Shown here: positions 26,484 through 33,981 of the stretch, piece after piece | Numbering within the stretch: the first letter of the stretch is position 1 | How the letters are laid out: each line of letters begins with the position of its first letter | Assembly: GCA_019749945.1 (NCBI GenBank) | Contig: JAIEPF010000014.1 | Span: forward strand, 1-64,000 | Direction of reading: 5' to 3' | DNA: 64,000 bases | Origin: Burkholderiales bacterium | Lineage (GTDB): Bacteria > Pseudomonadota > Gammaproteobacteria > Burkholderiales > SG8-41 | Program-made: the position numbers and the translations under genes | The notes under the pieces: generated by a model | Database searches by the model: none | The model's input: only the letters and a program-made list of their open reading frames with translations | What the model was told of the DNA's origin: nothing

Positions 26484-27923
26484 TTACGCAGCAGTTGGCA
26501 ATTCACGAATCCCAGCCATTGCAAACCTCGAGTTCTCACCCCTGCCGCACTCATTGCAATCATCATCCTTTCGCGGCTGCTCAATAAGTGCTTCTCGCGA
26601 CACGTGCTTGAATCGACGAAAATCTGTCGTTACATTTTCGTTCGCGACACCCAGAAAACTCATTAGGAAATCGTTAACGGCGTGCGATGCTCCAACTGCA
26701 TTTAGCGTAATCACGCTTGGACTCGGCGCTTGGGTTCCATAATCTTGTGCCCGGCGCTCTCTTTCCGTTTTCGCTTCCACCGCAAGTCCGTTTCTCGAAA
26801 TTAGCCCATTACACCAGAGACAACTCTCACCTGGAATGATCCATCGGTAGACCGAGTAAGCATCTTCCAGAAGACCCGAGCGCTCCTCGACCAGGATTTT
26901 TGATCCAATTTGAATGCCAGGAATTAGATATTGATGCACTATGGCATTGAAAACAAGACGAGCCTGCATTGAATCAGCAGCCAGAAAAAGAAAATCGCAG
27001 TCCAAAAACCGGAGGGCAATTTCCTTATATGCGAAGTTTCCAAAAATGGCTTCAATAGCTACATTGGGATTTGCTTGCTTTGCAACCCGTTGAGCGATAG
27101 CTGCCTTTTTTGCGGAAAAACGTAGGCCCGCCTTTCGAATCCAGCCAGGCATTCGTTTATACGTGAATGGAAAACGGGCATCCCAATAAGTCGAACCGAC
27201 TATGCGTGACAAATTAGATAACTCGATCCGATCATCGTCTGCAACAAGAATGTGGCCGACTCCGAGACGTGATAAGTACTCAACTAACAAAGAACCCACA
27301 CCGCCAGCCCCAATGACTCCAACTTTTGATTCAGAAAGAATTTTTTGACCAGCATTACCAAACATCAATAGCTGTCTATCGTAGGTAGTGGTTGAGGCGT
27401 ACCGAACATCTTTTTTACGAGAAAAAATTCTTCTTACCACCGGGCCAATTACGCGAAGCTCTTTCAACTCCAATCGCTGCCCGCCTGGCACCCAAACATC
27501 GGCGGCGGCGGCATTAGCAGCAAGAACTAACGCACCAACTGGCGACCCCTGCATTACGTCAAGTAGCGCGGGATACCCACGTTCGTGAGAGGTAAGATCA
27601 TCCGCACTGAAATCTACAGAATCGGTGCCGCCATGATTATGCACGGCTATATAACAAAGTTTTTTTTCTCGGCAGTATTGAATCTTGTCATAAATAAATT
27701 CCGCCCGGAGCATCCTGTAACCGTACTTACCTGGCACATAATCGATACCGTCTTTTGCCAGAAATACTTCTCGCACTAATAGCCTTAATTCGCCGTTCGC
27801 TTCATGCACTCCAGCCGCAATAACTGCACCGTGCTCATCCTGCCCCCCATGAAACAGATGCGCATAAAGCTTTTGAAATATACGCTGGGATATATGTATG
27901 GAGCACACAGTGGCATTTTTCAT
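26484..27923 (-). CDS. JAB (JAMM) protease fused to ThiF/E1-like activating enzyme
   Basis: A 479-residue fusion. The N-terminal JAB domain has a complete JAMM zinc site: E30, the HxH pair H95/H97 (VHNHG), S106 and D109. It is followed from about 180 by an E1-like domain with DRQLLMFG, the ATP motif VIGAGGVGS (about 203-211) and LSNLSR. Zinc-ribbon Cys lie in CLWCNG (368/371) and CNEC (456/459). The crossover loop (AQDYGTQAPSPSV), where MoeB/ThiF-type E1s carry a catalytic Cys, has none. It should adenylate the small Ubl encoded upstream and cleave Ubl precursors or conjugates. The ATG chosen overlaps the E2-like stop by four bases (ATGA); another lies five codons upstream. AT-rich, unlike the flanks. 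Confidence 0.88.
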   Translation of the reverse strand: MKNATVCSIHISQRIFQKLYAHLFHGGQDEHGAVIAAGVHEANGELRLLVREVFLAKDGIDYVPGKYGYRMLRAEFIYDKIQYCREKKLCYIAVHNHGGTDSVDFSADDLTSHERGYPALLDVMQGSPVGALVLAANAAAADVWVPGGQRLELKELRVIGPVVRRIFSRKKDVRYASTTTYDRQLLMFGNAGQKILSESKVGVIGAGGVGSLLVEYLSRLGVGHILVADDDRIELSNLSRIVGSTYWDARFPFTYKRMPGWIRKAGLRFSAKKAAIAQRVAKQANPNVAIEAIFGNFAYKEIALRFLDCDFLFLAADSMQARLVFNAIVHQYLIPGIQIGSKILVEERSGLLEDAYSVYRWIIPGESCLWCNGLISRNGLAVEAKTERERRAQDYGTQAPSPSVITLNAVGASHAVNDFLMSFLGVANENVTTDFRRFKHVSREALIEQPRKDDDCNECGRGENSRFAMAGIRELPTAA

Positions 27924-28312
27924 CGCGACTTTATCCATTCAATAACTTTTAGAAACTTGAGCGCTGGCGTCTCAATTTCGGAGTTTCGAGCATTCGAGCG
28001 ACGCGATACTTGGACTGCTGCTCGATTCATAAAGGCATGTCCAACCGCCATTGCGTCACCCAGAGTACCGCCTTTGACGCGAGAAAGATCACCGCGGACA
28101 AAGAGCGGATAAACGTCGGCGTAGGGAATTTGAACTGGAATATGCCCACCAATCCATGTTTCTCTCTGTACATAGATATCAGAGAGTTGGATCGGCTCGA
28201 CCAGAACTCGGGCGCCACCATTCCCATCGGCCTCGGATATTAATGCGGCCAATGGAAATGTGGCGCGAAGTTCCTCTATCGCCCTAACTACATTTTCTGA
28301 AAATGCAACCAT
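27920..28312 (-). CDS. E2-like protein of a bacterial ubiquitin-like system (Prok-E2 family E type), no cysteine
   Basis: A 130-residue protein. Its central part (WIGGHIPVQIPYADVYPLFV) resembles the strand-loop of E2 folds. Its C-terminal part (AAVQVSRRSNARN and then ALKFLKVIEWI) matches my memory of the prokaryotic E2 family found beside ThiF-JAB proteins. It contains no cysteine at all, so it cannot form a thioester; H92, S103 and S106 are the obvious polar candidates. Its start is 3 bases after the Ubl stop and its end overlaps the E1-JAB start, giving a tight three-gene operon. Confidence 0.75.
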   Translation of the reverse strand: MVAFSENVVRAIEELRATFPLAALISEADGNGGARVLVEPIQLSDIYVQRETWIGGHIPVQIPYADVYPLFVRGDLSRVKGGTLGDAMAVGHAFMNRAAVQVSRRSNARNSEIETPALKFLKVIEWIKSR

Positions 28313-28315
28313 TTG

Positions 28316-28597
28316 CTATGAGTTGTCATCGTGAGGGATCGCTTCAAACTTACTACCCTCATGGAGATGAACAACATCGGCATCTCCGATAACCTTGCGG
28401 TGCCCATTTCCCTTGTCCTCGAACAGCACGAAATCAAGCTTAATGTTGACGCCTTGATTGATAGCTGCTTGTTTTATTTCAAGCCCCGTCGCACGCTTTT
28501 TTGTTACGGTTACCGTCTTGAAATTCACTGTGATGTGGATTGCCACATGCTTTTCTTTGTCGGACTCGCGGTTCGCAACTACGTCTAATTCATTCAT
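28316..28597 (-). CDS. Ubiquitin-like protein (multiubiquitin-domain type, single copy)
   Basis: A 93-residue protein with one beta-grasp domain: VAIHITVNFKTVTVTKKRATG, a helix GLEIKQAAINQGV, and the last strands VVHLHEGSKFEAI. The C-terminus is HDDNS rather than Gly-Gly. The second ATG was chosen because AAAGGA then lies 6 bases upstream; the first ATG abuts it. It is presumably the modifier activated by the downstream E1. The promoter region carries Xre-type repeats. Confidence 0.78.
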   Translation of the reverse strand: MNELDVVANRESDKEKHVAIHITVNFKTVTVTKKRATGLEIKQAAINQGVNIKLDFVLFEDKGNGHRKVIGDADVVHLHEGSKFEAIPHDDNS

Positions 28598-28609
28598 AAT
28601 CATTCCTTT

Positions 28610-28700
28610 AATTGCTATTAAGGGTTAGAATTGCTAAAAAGCAATTCATGGCGAGATTCTAATTATTGCAACTATAGATGTCAATTTCTAATTAGCAATT
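28610..28700. promoter_or_regulatory. Repeated AATTGCTA sites between the Ubl operon and the Xre gene
   Basis: The motif AATTGCTA occurs at 28610-28617 and again at 28629-28636. The second copy forms half of a perfect palindrome, GAATTGCT-AAAA-AGCAATTC (28628-28647). A reverse copy TTAGCAATT lies at 28692-28700. These are probably operators for the divergent Xre protein, controlling both directions. Confidence 0.6.
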
Positions 28701-28718
28701 TATTAGGGACAAATGTAA

Positions 28719-29090
28719 GTGACTGAAAATAAAAGAAATTTTGACGGGTTTGCCTTTTACAAGGCTTTAGAAAGCACGATGCTTGCTCGCAACTTGACCT
28801 GGAAACAGGTTGCCACTGAGACGGGCGTTGGCGCATCAACACTGAGCCGAATGACTCAAGGAAAGCTACCGGACGCTACGAGTTTGGCATCACTTGCTGC
28901 TTGGTCGGGACTCAATCCAGCAGATTTCGTGCGGGGATCTTCACGTCCAGAACGGACTGAACCTCTTGCGATGCTGTCTAGCTTTATTCACTCCGACCCT
29001 AACCTCACTCCGGAAGGACAGCAGGCGCTAGATGAGGTAGTGAAGGCAACATATCTGCGACTCTCGTCGATGAAACAGGAAAAGAAATAA
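28719..29090 (+). CDS. Xre-family helix-turn-helix regulator of the island
   Basis: A 123-residue protein starting with GTG (AGGGAC upstream). The helix-turn-helix is at about 25-60 (LTWKQVATETGVGASTLSRM followed by TQGKLPDATSLASLAAWSG). The C-terminal 40 residues are helical (LTPEGQQALDEVVKATYLRL). It lies between and divergent from the ubiquitin-like operon and convergent with the dCTP-deaminase-like gene, so it is the likely regulator of the island. Confidence 0.85.
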   Translation: MTENKRNFDGFAFYKALESTMLARNLTWKQVATETGVGASTLSRMTQGKLPDATSLASLAAWSGLNPADFVRGSSRPERTEPLAMLSSFIHSDPNLTPEGQQALDEVVKATYLRLSSMKQEKK

Positions 29091-29098
29091 AACTTACG

Positions 29099-29719
29099 CT
29101 AGATATTTGACCCGACGCTCTTGATCAATCTTGCAAGATCATCATCCAAGTCGGCCCGCGACACCGTTGGGCGCACATCGCCGTGATACTTCCTTGCTCC
29201 GCCTTTGGAAAGATAGCGAACCGATGTGTCTGCCTTGAAAAAACGGGCTTGGCATAAACGGCATCCAACCACGAGTTCTACAGGCGTGTTTCCATGATTG
29301 AACAATTCTAGTGGTACGCAGCCCCTGAATCCTGGCTGAATCATTGTATTTATATGTATACCAAGACGAGTAAAGCTGCTCCGCGAAAGTATGTCTGCAT
29401 ACATATTTGAGGGCAAACTTAGATACTCTAGGGTTGTTGAAATTACAACCTGATTGGGATACAAAACAAATCTCTCCCCTACTTCCCGCCGTGTTTCTTG
29501 AAAATAAGAAGTGATCGACCGTTTTTGTTCATTGAGCCTTGGTGATAGCTCTATCGCTGGCTTTCTCGTCAAGATTGATACAAGAAAATCGTAGCCAAGG
29601 CGGAAATCTATAGTCACCGCGCCGACTTGGCTTGCGTCGAGCAATGGATCAATAAAAAGAGAATCATCGTCAGTGGACGCTAATGATCTTTGAATTGCTT
29701 CGTAATCAAGCAATTCCAT
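29099..29719 (-). CDS. dCTP deaminase / dUTPase superfamily protein (defence-associated)
   Basis: A 206-residue protein with the dCTP deaminase fold. DILSRSSFTRLGI (about 109-121) carries the Ser and Arg that bind and deaminate the base. GCVPLELFNHG keeps the catalytic Glu (E138), and a late Tyr-containing segment ARKYHGD closes the active site. It is distinct from the two-domain housekeeping Dcd at 32599-33777. Stand-alone dCTP deaminases are known anti-phage effectors that drain dCTP; that role is inferred here from context. Its ATG lies within the 3' end of the metallopeptidase gene (14-base overlap). Confidence 0.82.
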   Translation of the reverse strand: MELLDYEAIQRSLASTDDDSLFIDPLLDASQVGAVTIDFRLGYDFLVSILTRKPAIELSPRLNEQKRSITSYFQETRREVGERFVLYPNQVVISTTLEYLSLPSNMYADILSRSSFTRLGIHINTMIQPGFRGCVPLELFNHGNTPVELVVGCRLCQARFFKADTSVRYLSKGGARKYHGDVRPTVSRADLDDDLARLIKSVGSNI

Positions 29720-30683
29720 TTTCCCACCTCACGGCAACCATTCGATTGCGAATCGATTTTTCGATTAAGTCATTAATGACTTTTTCTACATCTTCATCTT
29801 TACAATTTTTCCACGGATCTGACCTTCGAGTCTCAGCCACCTGCAAGTATTCCGTGCCGGCTTCCAAAATTCCATGCACCTCAGCATCGTTAGCTATGGC
29901 ATATGGCCTTACATTGTTAAATGCCGCATTAACATTGGGGCGCTTGTATCGAACTGCTAACTCTGGCAAACGAAGCGACGTGAGGGCTTTTTGAAACACC
30001 TCTATTATTGTTGTTGTATTGCCAGCAAGTAGAGCTTCGATTTGCTGCAATCGCACCCCAGTAGCTGGATGCGAATCAGATGCCGACCGGTTTGGTGCAA
30101 ATTGCTCTAAAAACGTTTTTATTGCACGTCCCGTGTACGCGGCGGCAAACAAATCCGCGAAGAATTCCATGCGATGATTGCATTGGTACTGCTCATATTG
30201 GTCATCGCTCATATCGGCAGGCTTTGCCGAAACCCCAGGCAACAAATGATTACTAGAAGCCGGGGCGAGAAGCAGCGTGTACTCTGTAAGATTCTGATGT
30301 CGGTCAATAAAATGACCGAGTTCGTGATACAGAGCGACGTTATAAAGGGGTCTGTGCCGATAAATTTCGGGCAACGCAATTTGAATAAGCTCAGATTCAA
30401 ATTTAACGTTCAATAAATACTCGCAATATATGTAGAAATTAGCCCTGACACCTCTAAAGCGAAACTGCCTCTCTTGGATAATTGCGGTCGTTATTGTTAC
30501 TGGATTCTTTTTGTATTTTTCTAACGCTAGCTGTAGGCCATACACGACCTCATATGGAATGCGCTTGGTTGTGCTCCCAGCTAGGTACTGAGTGGCTGAC
30601 CAAATCTCGTTGGTAATTATCTCTGAAACGTTCGGTGGAATGCTCGCGAGGTTCCTTAGGAGATTCCCTGCAACTTCACGCAA
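29706..30683 (-). CDS. HExxH zinc metallopeptidase-like protein
   Basis: About 325 residues from a TTG start. The zinc motif HELGH lies at 120-124 and a likely third ligand at E173 in MEFFADLFAA (HExxH...ExxxD pattern, as in IrrE/ImmA-like and other gluzincins). The true start is uncertain: the frame stays open and coding-like upstream to about 30797 (LLQSQLATLAETPYFQPSQ) with no ATG or GTG, so an unusual start or frameshift linkage to the upstream gene is possible. It may cleave a regulator or cell target. It lies between the small helical protein and the dCTP-deaminase-like protein in one operon. Confidence 0.7.
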   Translation of the reverse strand: MREVAGNLLRNLASIPPNVSEIITNEIWSATQYLAGSTTKRIPYEVVYGLQLALEKYKKNPVTITTAIIQERQFRFRGVRANFYIYCEYLLNVKFESELIQIALPEIYRHRPLYNVALYHELGHFIDRHQNLTEYTLLLAPASSNHLLPGVSAKPADMSDDQYEQYQCNHRMEFFADLFAAAYTGRAIKTFLEQFAPNRSASDSHPATGVRLQQIEALLAGNTTTIIEVFQKALTSLRLPELAVRYKRPNVNAAFNNVRPYAIANDAEVHGILEAGTEYLQVAETRRSDPWKNCKDEDVEKVINDLIEKSIRNRMVAVRWENGIA

Positions 30684-30771
30684 TTGCGCCAGATAGCGAT
30701 TCTGTGATGGCTGAAAATATGGGGTCTCAGCCAGCGTCGCGAGCTGACTCTGAAGTAACCTAAGATTTGTC

Positions 30772-31104
30772 TTAAGCAGCAGACCGTGCGGAAGAACCGT
30801 GATTTATCTCGTTCAGAATTCTCGTCGCGAGATTCGGTTCTATGCTATCGAATGATGAAATCTTGTTGAGATCAGATGCCAGCTCGGCTCTAACTCTCAT
30901 TGTTAAGGCAAGTCTAATTGCCTCTGGAAAAATATCGCCCTGAACGCTTTCAGGATTGTCGCTTAATAGGCGAGCTTGCTCGATTACGGCGATAAGATGT
31001 TTCTGCAACGACTGCGGAATGCTTTGGTTATGTTGCTGAATTAATTCCAACAGGGTGCGAACCAAATCTACGGACTGTTTATCGTCCGGCGCCGCAGCAA
31101 GCAT
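30772..31104 (-). CDS. Small helical protein, first gene of the metallopeptidase/dCTP-deaminase operon
   Basis: A 110-residue, mostly helical protein (VDLVRTLLELIQQHNQSI, HLIAVIEQARLLSDNPES, ALTMRVRAELASDLNKI) with no recognised family. A good ribosome site (AGGAG) lies about 7 bases before the ATG. Its stop lies inside the open frame that leads into the metallopeptidase, in the +1 frame relative to it. It could be an inhibitor, a regulator or the N-terminal part of a frameshifted product. Confidence 0.6.
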   Translation of the reverse strand: MLAAAPDDKQSVDLVRTLLELIQQHNQSIPQSLQKHLIAVIEQARLLSDNPESVQGDIFPEAIRLALTMRVRAELASDLNKISSFDSIEPNLATRILNEINHGSSARSAA

Positions 31105-31411
31105 AGTGGCTCCTCTCTATAGTGTTGTCGTTGGTTCGAACGACAAATCACAATACTCAAAAAAACATCGCAACTCTTTGATGTACATGAGTATTTTTCG
31201 AGCACAATGTACGCTCAGAGTATATTCGTCGACTCTAGCTAATGCAACGAAAAATCGACCTGAATGGGACATCGAGCTCTTCGCAGTCGTAACCTCGAAT
31301 GCTTTCACCCAATCCAATTTTGCAGATAAAAATATACATAAGTATTTGTTTTTAAACATTAAATTTTTAAGGTCGATAAATTTAGAGGGAAAGCAAATTT
31401 ATCTTCTGACG
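31105..31411. other. AT-rich spacer at the island's right edge, containing an AAAAACAAATACTTA copy
   Basis: This stretch of about 300 bases holds no convincing gene. The only longer frame (31117-31359, minus, 80 codons) lacks a ribosome site and begins in low-complexity AT sequence. A reverse-oriented copy of the 15-mer AAAAACAAATACTTA lies at 31339-31353, facing an identical copy on the other side of sua5. Base composition returns to the GC-rich host type at about 31410. Confidence 0.5.
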
Positions 31412-32401
31412 TTACTCGCCGGCCTCAATCCAGCGATGCCCCCCCGACCCCGCCCTCATCAACCGATCCCGAATCGCATACCACTCCGCTTGTTCCGGCG
31501 GCTGCTCGACCAGAATCGCATCACAACCGGCATGATCGAGTTCGCGCAAATTGGCATAAAGATCATGCGCATAACCCGCCGCATCCGCCGGCGCCGCCAG
31601 CCACACTAAATCATCAATCAACGGCCGCAGCGTCGTCCGCGCCAGCACCGCAACCCGTTTGCCCTGGCGCGTCAGGCTGTGTGCGAGTTCGATGATCAGG
31701 TCGCCTTCCATCAGCATCACCGGCGTTTGCGGCGAGTAATGTTTTTCCAATGTGCCGGATACGCGCGGCGCGTCGGCATCGGGTGCGGCGAGCGGGGCGC
31801 CGAGTGTGGCTTCGAGTTGTTGCGGCGTGATCCAGCCCGGGCGCAGCAGGCTTGGTGTCGCGCGCGAGCAGTCGACGATGGTGGATTCGATGCCGACATC
31901 GGCCGCACCGCCATCGAGTACGCAGGCGACGCTGTCACCGAATTCCTCGCGCACATGCGCCGCCGTGGTTGCCGACACACGGCCAAAACGATTCGCCGAG
32001 GGTGCTGCAACACCACCGCCGAATTCGCGCAGCAATGCCTGCGCGACAGGATGCGAAGGCACGCGGATCGCAACGGTGTCCTGGCCGCCGGTGACGGCAT
32101 CGGGCACGCGCGGATTGCGTTTGAGTACGAGGGTCAGCGGGCCGGGCCAGAATTTTTTTGCGAGTACATGCGCGAACGGCGGAATGTCGCGCGCCCAGTT
32201 GGCGAGCTGCACGGCGTCGGCGACATGCACGATCAGCGGATGGTTGGAGGGCCGGCCTTTGGCGGCGTAGATCTTCTGCACGGCATCGGCATTCGAGGCA
32301 TCGGCGCCGAGGCCGTAGACGGTTTCGGTGGGGAATGCGACGAGTTCGCCGGCTTTGAGGACGGCTGCGGCGTGGGTGATGTCGGCTTTGGAAACGGTCA
32401 T
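31412..32401 (-). CDS. sua5: L-threonylcarbamoyladenylate synthase, Sua5 type
   Basis: A 329-residue protein: YrdC-like catalytic domain (about 8-200) plus C-terminal Sua5 domain. Landmarks are ELVAFPTETVYGLGADA, KIYAAKGRPSNHPLIVH, PGPLTLVLKR, VAAPSANRFGRVS and ESTIVDC. In the Sua5 domain, RVSGTLEKHYSPQTPV is the typical linker. It makes threonylcarbamoyl-AMP for the t6A37 modification of ANN-decoding tRNAs. Last gene of the minus-strand pur-dcd cluster and the host gene next to the acquired island. Confidence 0.95.
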   Translation of the reverse strand: MTVSKADITHAAAVLKAGELVAFPTETVYGLGADASNADAVQKIYAAKGRPSNHPLIVHVADAVQLANWARDIPPFAHVLAKKFWPGPLTLVLKRNPRVPDAVTGGQDTVAIRVPSHPVAQALLREFGGGVAAPSANRFGRVSATTAAHVREEFGDSVACVLDGGAADVGIESTIVDCSRATPSLLRPGWITPQQLEATLGAPLAAPDADAPRVSGTLEKHYSPQTPVMLMEGDLIIELAHSLTRQGKRVAVLARTTLRPLIDDLVWLAAPADAAGYAHDLYANLRELDHAGCDAILVEQPPEQAEWYAIRDRLMRAGSGGHRWIEAGE

Positions 32402-32428
32402 GCTGCAAGTCTGCCGCGGAGGAATAAA

Positions 32429-32456
32429 AATATCAATAAAAACAAATACTTACAGA
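32429..32456 (+). repeat. AT-rich repeat with core AAAAACAAATACTTA
   Basis: AATATCAATAAAAACAAATA and the following CTTACAG lie just upstream of sua5 (minus strand). The motif is nearly identical, over about 27 bases, to that at 63102-63128. The core 15-mer is also at 12619 and, reversed, at 31339. Confidence 0.6.
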
Positions 32457-32464
32457 AAATTCAA

Positions 32465-32590
32465 AAGCAGCCACAGAGAGCACAGAGAAAACCAGGAGGA
32501 CAAAGACCGTCAACACGTGGCGCAAACCCTTAAGAACACCGGGTTTTGCTCTCCTCTGTGTTCTCTGTGCCCTCTGTGGCTAAAGCTTTT
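32465..32590. repeat. CACAGAG-armed hairpin element, copy a
   Basis: The left arm AGCCACAGAGAGCACAGAG pairs with the right arm CTCTGTGCCCTCTGTGGCT across about 70 bases. It fills the sua5-dcd gap. Related elements lie at 33799, 36175 and 42481. Confidence 0.75.
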
Positions 32591-32598
32591 CGCTTTTT

Positions 32599-33777
32599 TT
32601 AAAGCATCGCCAACGGCTTGAACTGTTTACTCAACTTCAACCCCTGCGACTGATAGTTCGAGCCGATGTTCACGCCGTAGATTTTTTCCGGTTCGCCGAG
32701 CAGGCGTTCGTAGATCAGGCGGCCGACGTCCTGGCCGTGTTCGATCATGAAAGGCACGTCATGCGAGCGCACTTCGAGCACGGCGCGCGCGCCCTTCAAG
32801 TTGTTGGCGCCGTAACCGAAGCCGGGATCAAAAAAGCCGGCGTAGTGGATGCGGAATTCGCCGACCGACGGGTCATAGGGCACCATCGATGCGGCATGGC
32901 TGTTGGGAATGCGCACGCGTTCACGCGACACCAGAATATAAAAATCGTCGGGGTTCAGCACCAGGCTGCGGTCGGCGTTGCGCGCAATCGGCTCCCAGAA
33001 ATCCAGCGGATCGTAATGATTGAGTTTTGATAAATCGATCAAGGGCGCGTGGTGTTTGGCGCGGTAACCGATGATGCCGTGGCTGCCCTCGCCTTCGAGG
33101 TCGACCGAAATCCACAGGCCGTTTTTGATGATCGCCGGCAGCGGGCCGTCGCTGTCGGAATAGACCAGCTTCAGCGCCTGGTCGAGTTCGGTGAGTTTGG
33201 TGTCGGAGGGCGGCGGATTGCCGCGGACAAAACGGATCTGATTGAGCCGCGTGCCCTGCTGCGCCAGCACGCTGAAGGTGTGCGGCATGATTTCCACGTA
33301 GAGCTTGCCCTTGTAACCGGCAGCCACGCCTTCGAATTCGGCGCCGCAGTCGGTGATCAGCCGCGTGAATATATCCAGCCGCCCGGTGGAACTTTTCGGA
33401 TTGGCGTAACCGGCGATGTCGGCGGGCAGTTTCAGTTCTTCCATCAGCTCGGCAATATAAACACACCCTTTCTCGAGCACGACGGGTTTAGTCAAGTCTA
33501 TCTGGTGCATTTTGAGGCGGTCGATTTTCGCCTGCACCGTCGAGGCCTTGCCCGGCAGGAAACTCGCGCGCACGCGCCAGGCCGTTGCGCCGAGACGCAG
33601 ATCAAGGCTTGCCGGCTGGATCTGCGACTGATCAACGCCGCCTTCGGCGCTGATGCGGCCGCCGTCGATCAGCCTGGCGATGTCGCGGTCGGGCAGGATG
33701 CCGGTGGTCACGCCGTCAGCGGACGGTTTGCTGTCCGGTTCGTTGAACAGTTTGCCGGCGTCGGGTCTCATGCTCAT
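32599..33777 (-). CDS. dcd: 2'-deoxycytidine 5'-triphosphate deaminase, two-domain form
   Basis: A 392-residue protein, about twice the size of E. coli Dcd, with two deaminase-fold halves. The first has SLDLRLGATAWRVRASFLPG and YANPKSSTGRLDIFTRL; the second has a weaker repeat ending FRIHYAGFFDPGFGYG. The long form is known in several proteobacteria and converts dCTP to dUTP for thymidylate synthesis. The start MSMRPDAGK was chosen because the codons before it translate the CACAGAG tandem repeat. It lies between purC and sua5. Confidence 0.88.
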   Translation of the reverse strand: MSMRPDAGKLFNEPDSKPSADGVTTGILPDRDIARLIDGGRISAEGGVDQSQIQPASLDLRLGATAWRVRASFLPGKASTVQAKIDRLKMHQIDLTKPVVLEKGCVYIAELMEELKLPADIAGYANPKSSTGRLDIFTRLITDCGAEFEGVAAGYKGKLYVEIMPHTFSVLAQQGTRLNQIRFVRGNPPPSDTKLTELDQALKLVYSDSDGPLPAIIKNGLWISVDLEGEGSHGIIGYRAKHHAPLIDLSKLNHYDPLDFWEPIARNADRSLVLNPDDFYILVSRERVRIPNSHAASMVPYDPSVGEFRIHYAGFFDPGFGYGANNLKGARAVLEVRSHDVPFMIEHGQDVGRLIYERLLGEPEKIYGVNIGSNYQSQGLKLSKQFKPLAML

Positions 33778-33798
33778 GTTTTCTTTAATCCTGGAAAA

Positions 33799-33966
33799 AG
33801 CTTTAGCCACAGAGAACACAGAGTTCACAGAGTTCACAGAGTTCACAGAGTTCACAGAGAAAAAACAAGAACTTGGGGCATTTCCACATCCCATCAATCT
33901 GGTGAGGATCGGGTGAGGATTCAAACCCTTGAATCTCTCGGTGTTCTCTGTGAGCTCTGTGGCCGA
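33799..33966. repeat. CACAGAG-armed hairpin element, copy b, with tandem 9-mers
   Basis: The left arm begins AGCCACAGAGAACACAGAG and contains about four tandem copies of AGTTCACAG (33820-33857). The right arm GTGTTCTCTGTGAGCTCTGT with GGC ends at about 33964. It fills the dcd-purC gap. The extra 9-mers point to slippage expansion in one arm. Confidence 0.75.
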
Positions 33967-33981
33967 ATTGCCGTTTTAAGG

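Noticed and set aside
31117-31359. An 80-codon minus-strand frame at the island edge
   Set aside because: No ribosome site, starts in low-complexity AT sequence that belongs to a repeat, and no coding pattern.
33820-33857. Tandem short repeats that could suggest a CRISPR array
   Set aside because: The unit is only 9 bases with no unique spacers; it is an expansion inside one arm of a CACAGAG hairpin.
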